A stretch of 40,002 nt of DNA from an uncultured bacterium (lineage in GTDB: Bacteria; Cyanobacteriota; Vampirovibrionia; Gastranaerophilales; Gastranaerophilaceae), in contig CACWHC010000014.1 in NCBI GenBank assembly GCA_902760645.1, positions 1 through 40,002 on the forward strand, in the 5' to 3' direction. Below, one piece after another: positions 33,550-40,002 of this stretch (the stretch's first letter is position 1; each line of letters begins with the position of its first letter). Made by a program: the position numbers and the translations under genes. The notes below the pieces were generated by a model. The model worked only from the letters and a program-made list of their open reading frames with translations. It did not search any database and was not told where the DNA came from.

Positions 33550-34011
33550 TTATATTTTTCCGAGCCAGTCGAGGAGAACTTTATTGACATAGTCTGCATC
33601 TGCAGGTGCTATGCCGTTCATTATCTTTTTTACTGTTTTTGTATATTTTGTCCAAATTTTATCTAATAATTTTGAACCGTCGGAGGTGATTTTTATAAGT
33701 TTTACTCGGCGATCACCCTCTTTTGATGTGCGGATTATAAGCCCGTCTTTTTCAAGTTTATCAAGAAGTTTTGTTATGTTTGATGCTGTGACTAAAAGTC
33801 GGTGGCTGATTTCGTTTTGCTGTATGCCCTCTGTTTTTCCGACATGTTTTATTATCATCAAAATATTGAATTTTGATAAATTTAAACCTGCGGGTGCTAA
33901 AATTTCATCAAGTTTTGCGTTGATTTTTCCCCATAAAAATCCTGTTGTATAAATAAGTTTTGCATCCTCTTGTTCTGTTTCATAATAGAATTTCAAGTTT
34001 TCTTTATCCAT
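33550..34011 (-). CDS. MarR-family transcriptional regulator
   Basis: 153 residues, typical. Winged helix: APAGLNLSKFNILMIIKHV, GIQQNEISHRLLVTASNITKLLDKLEKDGLIIR, with a wing TSKEGDRRVKLIKITSDGSKLL. MarR proteins bind short palindromes as dimers and release DNA with phenolic or oxidising ligands. Two 22-bp sites overlap its own promoter, pointing to autorepression, and related sites lie upstream of a membrane-protein gene. GGGGG precedes the ATG. Confidence 0.92.
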   Translation of the reverse strand: MDKENLKFYYETEQEDAKLIYTTGFLWGKINAKLDEILAPAGLNLSKFNILMIIKHVGKTEGIQQNEISHRLLVTASNITKLLDKLEKDGLIIRTSKEGDRRVKLIKITSDGSKLLDKIWTKYTKTVKKIMNGIAPADADYVNKVLLDWLGKI

Positions 34012-34031
34012 AATACCCCCTATAATTTAAT

Positions 34032-34068
34032 AATATTTTACCAATTAAATATTAACCTTTCAAGTAAA
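34032..34068 (-). promoter_or_regulatory. Promoter of the MarR gene with two offset operators
   Basis: Minus-strand TTGAAA (34058-34063), 17-bp spacer, TAAAAT (34035-34040). Site 34032-34053 is AATATTT-TACCAATT-AAATATT (perfect 7-bp arms); site 34047-34068 is offset by 15 bp and covers the -35. Four to five bases beyond begins the divergent alr promoter, so the regulator may affect alr as well. Confidence 0.65.
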
Positions 34069-34071
34069 TAA

Positions 34072-34100
34072 TTGCCTACAATTTCGTGAAGTGGTATAAT
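34072..34100 (+). promoter_or_regulatory. Near-leaderless promoter of alr
   Basis: TTGCCT (34072-34077), 17-bp spacer, extended -10 TGGTATAAT ending at 34100. Transcription at about 34107 would begin some three bases before the ATG at 34110; no ribosome binding site is present. Confidence 0.7.
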
Positions 34101-34109
34101 AAACCTGTT

Positions 34110-35234
34110 ATGAGAAATGTCAGACAAACAAATGTAAATATACACAGAGATTCCTGGGTTGAAATTAATATAGGTAATCTTGCACACAACGCAAAGGAAA
34201 TCAGAAAAAATGTTCCTGCGGATACAAAATTACTGGCTGTTGTAAAAGCAGATTCGTATGGACACGGCTCGGTTATGCTTGCACCAACACTTTTGGCATC
34301 AGGTTTTGATATGTTAGGTGTTGCATCTATTGATGAGGGTGTTGATTTAAGAAACGCAAAAATTAATGCTGAAATCCTTGTTCTCGGTGCAGTTCCCGTT
34401 TGGGCAATTGAAACAGCAATTGATAAAGATATTGCAATTCCTATTTTTTCACAGGCACATCTTGATGCCTGCAATCAAGCTTACAAGAGAACAGGCAAAA
34501 AACCAAAGGTTCACGTTAAGATTGATACAGGAATGAACAGAATTGGTATAGGGTATGATAAAGCCGCAGAGTTTATCAAAAAAGTTCAGGCTTGTGATTT
34601 TATTGACTTAAAAGGTATTTTTACACATCTTGCCGTGGCTGAAGACAGAAAAGGTACGCAGGTACAAATCGACCGTTGGAATAATGTAATAGAAAATATA
34701 GATACAACAGGATTACTGTTGCATATACAAAACACTGTCGGCACAATGTGCTATACAATACCAAAATCAAATATGCGGCGTGTGGGTATCGCTTTATACG
34801 GATTATATCCTGACATGCCAGAAGATAACGAAGGCTTCAGACCTGATTTGAAACAGGTAATATCTCTGAAAGGCAGAATTGTTCATATTCATGAAGCAAA
34901 AGACCATGAAGGCGTAAGTTACGGTTTTACATACCGAGCAAACGGTAACAGAACAATAGCAACAATTCCCATAGGGTATGCTGATGGTGTTTCAAGAGGA
35001 TTATCCAATAAAATTTACGGTGTATTGAACGGTCATAAAATTCCTCAAATCGGAAATATTACAATGGACCAAATGATGTTTGATATAACCGGAATTGAAG
35101 CCGAATTAGGTGATGTTATTACATTACTTGACGAAGAAAATTCTATTGACAAGTGGGCAAAAATTCTCGGAACAATTAATTACGAATTGACCTGTCGTTT
35201 AAAAGTCCGCTTACCAAGAGTTTATACGAGGTAG
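34110..35234 (+). CDS. alr: Alanine racemase
   Basis: 374 residues from ATG 34110. A frame from GTG 34086 exists, but its codons overlap the -10 box, so it is not the start. PLP fold type III features: VVKADSYGHG with the catalytic Lys, KIDTGMNRIG, GIFTHLAVAED, RRVGIALYGLYP, the catalytic Tyr in VSYGFTYRA, IPIGYADGVSRGLSN and NITMDQMMFD. It supplies D-Ala for Ddl. Three bases before tyrA, so likely co-transcribed. Confidence 0.95.
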   Translation: MRNVRQTNVNIHRDSWVEINIGNLAHNAKEIRKNVPADTKLLAVVKADSYGHGSVMLAPTLLASGFDMLGVASIDEGVDLRNAKINAEILVLGAVPVWAIETAIDKDIAIPIFSQAHLDACNQAYKRTGKKPKVHVKIDTGMNRIGIGYDKAAEFIKKVQACDFIDLKGIFTHLAVAEDRKGTQVQIDRWNNVIENIDTTGLLLHIQNTVGTMCYTIPKSNMRRVGIALYGLYPDMPEDNEGFRPDLKQVISLKGRIVHIHEAKDHEGVSYGFTYRANGNRTIATIPIGYADGVSRGLSNKIYGVLNGHKIPQIGNITMDQMMFDITGIEAELGDVITLLDEENSIDKWAKILGTINYELTCRLKVRLPRVYTR

Positions 35235-35237
35235 TTT

Positions 35238-36011
35238 ATGGCAAAAATCGGTATTATAGGGTTAGGTTTAATCGGCGGTTCTATTTTTAAGGATTTAAAA
35301 CGATTAAATTATGATGTGATAGGGATTTCGCAATCTCAAAGCGGAGAACATATTTACAAAAATTATGAGGATTTAAAAGCCTGCGAAATTGTTTTTGTCT
35401 GTTCTGCAATGAATAAGACCTTAGAAATTCTTGACAAATTAGAGGGTATTTTAACCACTGAAACTATTGTAACTGATGTGTGCAGTCTTAAAACTTTTGT
35501 GTGTAAAAAACAAAGACCTTATGTATTTATTCCGTCACATCCTATGGCAGGAACAGAACATAAGGGTTTTGAAAATTCATTTGAGGGACTGTTTAAGGGT
35601 GCAACCTGGGTTTTAACTCCATTTAAAAATACGTCTGAAGAAAAAATTAAAAAACTTGTCGGTATTATAGAAGATTTAGGTGCAAATCCTCTGTTTACAA
35701 CACCATCAAAACATGATGAAGCTGCTGCAATGATTTCTCATATGCCAATGCTGATTGCACAGGCATTATTTCACTCGGCAAAAGATAATGAATTGGCACT
35801 TCAAATGGCATCAAGCGGTTTCAGAGATATGACAAGACTTGCATTATCGAATGAAGAAATGGCAGCTGATATGATTAATATGAATCATGAAAACATCCAA
35901 AATGCCATATTGAAACTTTATAAATCCGTAGGAGAATTAACTTCCGGTGATTATGAAAAACTGATTAAAGAAATAAAAATTCAGAGAAGTAAAATGTTTA
36001 CAAAATCCTAA
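35238..36011 (+). CDS. tyrA: Prephenate/arogenate dehydrogenase
   Basis: 257 residues, a short TyrA without ACT domain. N-terminal NAD(P) site GLGLIGGS (8-15), VFVCSAMNKT, TDVCSLK, catalytic SHPMAGTEHKGFENS with His, and ISHMPMLIAQAL in the helical dimerisation part. It oxidatively decarboxylates prephenate or arogenate toward tyrosine. Cyanobacterial relatives usually use arogenate and NADP; cofactor choice here cannot be told safely. Confidence 0.92.
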   Translation: MAKIGIIGLGLIGGSIFKDLKRLNYDVIGISQSQSGEHIYKNYEDLKACEIVFVCSAMNKTLEILDKLEGILTTETIVTDVCSLKTFVCKKQRPYVFIPSHPMAGTEHKGFENSFEGLFKGATWVLTPFKNTSEEKIKKLVGIIEDLGANPLFTTPSKHDEAAAMISHMPMLIAQALFHSAKDNELALQMASSGFRDMTRLALSNEEMAADMINMNHENIQNAILKLYKSVGELTSGDYEKLIKEIKIQRSKMFTKS

Positions 36012-36021
36012 AATCTAATGT

Positions 36022-36050
36022 TTGCAAAGATATTTTATTTTTTGTAAAAT
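36022..36050 (+). promoter_or_regulatory. Near-leaderless promoter of rsgA
   Basis: TTGCAA (36022-36027), 17-bp spacer, TAAAAT (36045-36050), then ten bases to the ATG at 36061. Predicted leader of about four bases. Confidence 0.6.
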
Positions 36051-36060
36051 TTTTTTTGAA

Positions 36061-37062
36061 ATGACACAAGGACAGATTTATAAAATTCATTCTGATTTTT
36101 ATTATGTTTCCGTAAATACGGAAACTTTTGAATGCAAAGTAAGAGAAGTTTTAAAAAAACAAAAAGAAAAAATCCTTGTCGGAGATTTTGTTGAATTTAA
36201 TAACGGTTATATTGAAAAAATACTTCCGAGAAAAAATTATATTGCCCGCCCGAGTGTCGCAAACATAGATCAGATTATTATAGTAACTGCTCTTAAACAA
36301 CCCGATTTAAATCTGATTCAGCTTAACAGATATATCGCACTTGCAAAATACTATAAAATACCGACAATATTGTGTTTTAATAAAGAAGATTTGGATTTTG
36401 AAGAGGAGCTTATTAATCAAATATTTGGTATTTATGAAAAACTCGGATTTAAAATAGTATTTACTTCCGCCACGGAAAATCAGGGAATATCAGCTTTTAA
36501 AGACCTTTTAAAGGGTAAAATCAGTGTATTGTGCGGGAATTCAGGTGTCGGAAAATCAAGTCTTATTAATGCAATTAATCCTAATCTCCATTTAAAAACC
36601 AAGTCCGTCAGTGAAAAACTCCAAAGAGGAACTCATACCACACGCCACTGTGAAATTATAAAGATTGATGAACATTCAAGTATTGTAGATACTCCGGGAT
36701 TTAGCAATGTGAAATTTGATTTTATCATGCCGGCAGATGTTGATTTATTGTTTGATGAAATGATACCTCTCAGAAATAATTGTAAATACGGAGATTGTCT
36801 TCATATCAATGAAGACGGCTGCAATGTTTTAGAACATTTTGCCGATATTGACGATACAAGATATGAAAGCTACCTTGAATTTGTAAAAGAAGCAAAAGAA
36901 TACAAAGAAAAAATCAAATATGAAGGTAAAAAAATCGAAAATAATAAAAAACTGATTAATAACAAGTCCGTTGCAAAAATATCCGAACGTAAACGTTTGA
37001 GTGCAAGGAACAATCTTAAACAAAAAGTCTACAAAGAAATTGAGGAAGAAAACACATTATGA
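36061..37062 (+). CDS. rsgA: Small ribosomal subunit GTPase RsgA (YjeQ)
   Basis: 333 residues from ATG 36061; the in-frame TTG at 36022 is part of the -35 box. OB-fold N-terminal domain (KILVGDFVEF), then circularly permuted GTPase with FNKED (G4) before GNSGVGKSSLINAI (G1) and DTPGFSNVKF (G3), and a C-terminal zinc site CKYGDCLHINEDGC. It checks 30S maturation. The C-terminal 60 residues are Lys/Glu-rich. Overlaps the next gene by ATGA. Confidence 0.94.
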   Translation: MTQGQIYKIHSDFYYVSVNTETFECKVREVLKKQKEKILVGDFVEFNNGYIEKILPRKNYIARPSVANIDQIIIVTALKQPDLNLIQLNRYIALAKYYKIPTILCFNKEDLDFEEELINQIFGIYEKLGFKIVFTSATENQGISAFKDLLKGKISVLCGNSGVGKSSLINAINPNLHLKTKSVSEKLQRGTHTTRHCEIIKIDEHSSIVDTPGFSNVKFDFIMPADVDLLFDEMIPLRNNCKYGDCLHINEDGCNVLEHFADIDDTRYESYLEFVKEAKEYKEKIKYEGKKIENNKKLINNKSVAKISERKRLSARNNLKQKVYKEIEEENTL

Positions 37063-37970
37063 ACTTAAATGACTACATGGAACTTATAAATAAAAAACTC
37101 GATGAATATATGCCGGAAAATGATTTTCCGCAGGATATTTTTAAATCAATGAAATATACCGTTACTCTGCCGGGTAAAAGACTTCGCCCAATAATGTGTC
37201 TGGAAAGCTGCAGGATTTTTGGCGGAAATATAGAAGATGCCATTCCAACAGCCTGTGCCATTGAAATGTTACACGCACAAACCCTTATTCACGATGATTT
37301 GCCATGCATGGATAATGATGATTTTCGCCGGGGAAAACCTACAAATCATAAAGTTTTTGGAGAAGCCAATGCCGTACTTGCAGGAGATGCTTTAATCAGC
37401 TTTGCACCACAAATAATACTTAAATATTCTAAAAATTTAGACTCCGAAAAACTGGTAAAAATTATGGAAGAATATGTACAATATGCAGGTGCATACGGTG
37501 TTATCGGAGGACAGGTAGCAGATATAGAAGCTGAAAAAAACTGGAAAAATAATGCTTTTGGGATGAAACCCGATGAACTTTTGAATTTCATCCATAATCA
37601 TAAAACTGCTGACTTGTTCAGACTTCCGCTTCGTACCGGTGCTATTATTGCAGGTGCAAACGAAAAAGATTTGGAAAAAATTACAGACTTGGCTCAAAAA
37701 CTTGGTATAGCTTTCCAAATAAGCGATGACATTCTTGATGTTATATCTACTTTTGAAGAAATGGGAAAAACGATAGGTAAAGATAACAATGCTGAAAAAT
37801 TAACCTACGTAACATTATACGGATTAGATACAGCCAAATGTAAATTGTCTTGCCTTTTAGAGGAATGTTATGATATTATAGAGGAGTTCCAAGTTAAATC
37901 AGAACCGTTATTGGAAATAATCTCAGGTATTAAAAAGAGAGTGGGTATAGATGATAACCATACAAGGTAA
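37059..37970 (+). CDS. ispA: Polyprenyl (farnesyl/geranylgeranyl) diphosphate synthase
   Basis: 303 residues. First Asp-rich motif in LIHDDLPCMDNDDFRRGKPT, GEANAVLAGDALIS, GGQVADIEAE, the KTADLFRLPLR segment and the second Asp-rich motif ISDDILD are all present. It condenses IPP with allylic diphosphates to C15-C20 products. The DDLPCMD form with two residues inserted is that of IspA-like bacterial enzymes; chain length is not certain. It can supply prenyl groups for the UbiA-like protein of this window. Overlaps the next gene by 20 bases. Confidence 0.92.
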   Translation: MNLNDYMELINKKLDEYMPENDFPQDIFKSMKYTVTLPGKRLRPIMCLESCRIFGGNIEDAIPTACAIEMLHAQTLIHDDLPCMDNDDFRRGKPTNHKVFGEANAVLAGDALISFAPQIILKYSKNLDSEKLVKIMEEYVQYAGAYGVIGGQVADIEAEKNWKNNAFGMKPDELLNFIHNHKTADLFRLPLRTGAIIAGANEKDLEKITDLAQKLGIAFQISDDILDVISTFEEMGKTIGKDNNAEKLTYVTLYGLDTAKCKLSCLLEECYDIIEEFQVKSEPLLEIISGIKKRVGIDDNHTR

Positions 37971-38427
37971 CAGTTTAGAAGTTTTATTAACGGGGTTGCT
38001 TTCTGCATTTTTTGCACAGGTAATCAAGTTTTGTATATTTATAATTAAATCAAAAAAAATTAATTTTAAAATATTTACCACTACCGGAGGAATGCCAAGT
38101 GCACATTCTGCAGGTGTAATGGGATTATCCACATCAGTAGGTTTAATTTCGGGATTTGATTCCATTGTCTTTGCGGTAGCGGTAGGTTTTTCTCTCGTAA
38201 CTATGTATGATGCCGCAGGTATCCGCCGTGCAGCAGGAAAAACGGCAGCCTGCCTAAACAAAATGATGGATGATTTTTATAAGCATGATGTTCAGGCAAT
38301 AGGCGGCAAGTTAAAAGAATTATTGGGACATACTCCTTTAGAAGTTATTGTCGGTGCATTGTTCGGGGTATTATTTGCTCTTGGTTTTCATACTTATTTA
38401 TTGAACCATATTTTGATAAGCTATTAA
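37951..38427 (+). CDS. Divergent PAP2 family protein (DUF212)
   Basis: 158 residues, about four membrane helices. FTTTGGMPSAHSAGVMGLS (about 46-64) and SLVTMYDAAGIRRAAGKTA are the family marks (YuiD/plant acid phosphatase-like). PSAHS recalls the PAP2 phosphatase motif, so hydrolysis of a lipid or prenyl diphosphate is likely. Right after the polyprenyl synthase gene, it may dephosphorylate polyprenyl diphosphates, which is inference from context. Confidence 0.85.
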   Translation: MITIQGNSLEVLLTGLLSAFFAQVIKFCIFIIKSKKINFKIFTTTGGMPSAHSAGVMGLSTSVGLISGFDSIVFAVAVGFSLVTMYDAAGIRRAAGKTAACLNKMMDDFYKHDVQAIGGKLKELLGHTPLEVIVGALFGVLFALGFHTYLLNHILISY

Positions 38428-38440
38428 TTTCAGGTAATTT

Positions 38441-39433
38441 ATGAATAATGATTTAGGCAAATCTAATAATAAAACACCTTTGATACTGTTACTATCGGCA
38501 CTTGTTTTGATTTGTTTTTATTTTATCGCACTGAGATACCATGAAGATTTTAAAGAATTTCGTCTGACAAAACAGGCAGAACCTCCTGTAAATTATCAGG
38601 AGGAACAAAGAACTATTCAAGAAGAAAATAATTCTTATAATGAAATTCAAACTATTAATAACAAAGAATCACAGTATTTAAAAATCAATCCGCTTGCAGA
38701 TTATAATTACCTTTCAAAAGATGAAATATATAATATCAGAAAAGGATATGTAAAAAGCTCACTGTTCTGGACTTTTGATTACGAACCGAGTAATGAAATT
38801 TTCGGACAAATAGAAAGCGGCAAACCGTGGTGGGGAGTAAGACAAATTATATGCAGGGCAAACGGTGAAAATACAAGCGGTATTTCCGCTATGAGCAGAT
38901 TTATAAATAATCCGAATTTACTTGTTGCCTTCATGGGAGTGTACGGATTCAGCAATAACGAAGAAACTGCAGCATTCTGTAATTCGTCTTCTGCATTATT
39001 TATGCCGTATAAATCATATTATGATGCTGATAATAAAATAATAACTACACGATACAAAATGAGCAGGTTTATTATTGAACATCCTGAACTGTCCGGAAAC
39101 GGCGGTGATTTCTTTCCGTTTATGCTTGTTGGTTTGAATGCAAAAGATTTCGGATACAGATATGTCAAAATAACCAATCTTACAAACGCAAAAATGACAG
39201 AGTCGCCAAACGCAACAGAAGAAATTCATGAATTTGCTGATTTTGTACATGTAGGCGGAAGCTGCAAAGCTGACGGGGGCTGCAATAACATATCTCCAAG
39301 ACAAACTCAGCTTGAATTTAGTTTAAACGATTACCCTGCAGAAATAACAATGGAATTGTACAAAAGACGTCCAAGAGGTAATATTCCGGTTTATCCTGAT
39401 TTAAGATACAAGATAATTTTTGAAGAAGGATAA
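38441..39433 (+). CDS. Hypothetical N-terminally anchored extracytoplasmic protein
   Basis: 330 residues. One membrane helix at about 13-31 (LILLLSALVLICFYFIALRY), then a charged, Gln/Glu-rich linker (about 50-85) and a large soluble domain (90-330). The domain has conserved-looking Cys (CRANGE, AAFCNSS, GGSCKADGGCNN) and a Trp-rich spot (ESGKPWWGVRQ), with GGSCKADGGC suggesting a disulphide or metal loop. No family recognised. Probably periplasmic. AGG precedes the ATG. Confidence 0.7.
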   Translation: MNNDLGKSNNKTPLILLLSALVLICFYFIALRYHEDFKEFRLTKQAEPPVNYQEEQRTIQEENNSYNEIQTINNKESQYLKINPLADYNYLSKDEIYNIRKGYVKSSLFWTFDYEPSNEIFGQIESGKPWWGVRQIICRANGENTSGISAMSRFINNPNLLVAFMGVYGFSNNEETAAFCNSSSALFMPYKSYYDADNKIITTRYKMSRFIIEHPELSGNGGDFFPFMLVGLNAKDFGYRYVKITNLTNAKMTESPNATEEIHEFADFVHVGGSCKADGGCNNISPRQTQLEFSLNDYPAEITMELYKRRPRGNIPVYPDLRYKIIFEEG

Positions 39434-39443
39434 ACCATAGGGG

Positions 39444-39472
39444 TTGAAAAATAAAAAAACCGAGTATATAAT
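39444..39472 (+). promoter_or_regulatory. Promoter of ssrA
   Basis: TTGAAA (39444-39449), 17-bp spacer, TATAAT (39467-39472). Start at about 39479 leaves a 40-base precursor end for RNase P to remove. Confidence 0.7.
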
Positions 39473-39518
39473 ATTATATACGAACATTGAAAAGTGCAAG
39501 TATAACAAAAGCTTATAT

Positions 39519-39922
39519 GGGGATGTTTTGGATTAGACAGGATGTTCCGATTGAGGCAGGTTGCGAGTCCGGGAGCTGTGCCCGGTTATCAACGAGCAAA
39601 CAAATTAAGTGCTAAAAATAATGTAGTTGAAGCAGACTTCTCTAGAGCATATGCTTTAGCAGCTTAGTCTTCCGACGAAACAGCCACTCATATTGCCCAG
39701 CTTGCCGGTGGTATGGGTCAATTATGCAAGACGCAGTATGGTAATGACGATAGCCGTATCAAGATAATCGTCAAAGGTTTAGAGTTTCCTTTAAATAAAA
39801 CCTAGGGCTGAGTTATAGGGTAGTGATTTTTCCTGACTCAGTTGAGCGAATAAAAATCTACACTCGTAGAGATTTGTTTTGATCCATTTTGGACAGGGGT
39901 TCGACTCCCCTCATCTCCACCA
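39519..39922 (+). ncRNA. ssrA: Transfer-messenger RNA (tmRNA)
   Basis: 404 bases, one piece. Acceptor arms GGGGATG and CATCTCC pair, T arm ACAGGGGTTCGACTCCCCT is tRNA-like and CCA is encoded (39920-39922). The tag frame begins at the GCT after AAGT (about 39612) and ends in TAG at 39666-39668, encoding AKNNVVEADFSRAYALAA, which ends in the usual ALAA degron. Pseudoknot sequences follow. It rescues stalled ribosomes with SmpB. Confidence 0.95.
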
Positions 39923-39957
39923 ATAAAGAGGACAGGTTTATCTTGTCCTCTTTATTG
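39921..39957 (+). terminator. Hairpin after ssrA
   Basis: A perfect 14-bp stem (39921-39934 with 39944-39957) and a 9-base loop directly after the tmRNA CCA. A T run after the stem is lacking, but the stability and position indicate a terminator or 3'-processing signal. Confidence 0.75.
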
Positions 39958-40002
39958 GTATTTGATTGTGGAAATTGGAGAACCCCTACAAGGCATTAGC
40001 CT

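Noticed and set aside
34086-34109. GTG start for alr
   Set aside because: The codons overlap the extended -10 box; ATG 34110 fits the mapped promoter geometry and family length.
39970-40002. Second copy of the tRNA-type att sequence (TTGGAGAA) after ssrA
   Set aside because: Only eight bases match the 17-base repeat; likely chance.

Overview
The window is AT-rich, gene-dense bacterial DNA with mostly short gaps. A Kdo transferase (waaA) implies an LPS-bearing, Gram-negative envelope. The window also has a murC-murB-ddl-ftsQ cell-wall block, a one-piece tmRNA, BioY and many conserved small hypotheticals. Together these fit a non-photosynthetic relative of Cyanobacteria (Gastranaerophilales/Melainabacteria type). 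That placement is inference from style and gene content; no marker was compared.

Layout. 1-1241: a truncated PD-(D/E)XK-like gene, then about 820 bases without a gene holding a 17-bp duplicate of the 3' end of tRNA-Ala(TGC), which looks like an integration scar. 1415-9473: six tightly coupled genes encoding a UbiA-like prenyltransferase, a dikinase-like phosphotransferase without a PEP-binding domain, a BtaA-like aminocarboxypropyl transferase, a phytol/dolichol-kinase-like protein, a GNAT-type acyltransferase and an OleC-like AMP ligase. This is the best candidate for an undescribed system, probably assembly of an unusual lipid. 9543-12253: malQ and a secreted TPR/NHL protein.

12261-19929 is a minus-strand housekeeping stretch: ftsQ, ddl, murB, murC, bioY, rimI, a flavoprotein, folK and rpsP, the last with a GC-rich structured leader. 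20170-27369 holds a 2-hydroxyacid dehydrogenase relative with altered catalytic residues, engB, a large secreted TPR protein, a Xer recombinase, an AI-2E family permease and ilvE. 27560-34011 is more accessory: an unknown soluble/membrane pair, a WYL regulator, waaA, a HepT/MntA-type toxin-antitoxin pair, a small membrane protein, a Bro-N protein and a MarR regulator. 34110-39433 holds alr, tyrA, rsgA, a polyprenyl synthase gene, a divergent PAP2-family gene and an unknown anchored protein. The tmRNA gene ssrA closes the window.

Two regulatory patterns run through the window. Several genes (folK, rimI, engB, a 57-residue gene, alr, waaA, rsgA, the first lipid-cluster gene) have a -10 box only 6-10 bases before the start codon, so their mRNAs should be leaderless or nearly so. 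Separately, a 22-bp partly palindromic motif overlaps the promoters of both the MarR gene and a small membrane-protein gene in the same 15-bp-offset arrangement, which points to a small MarR regulon.
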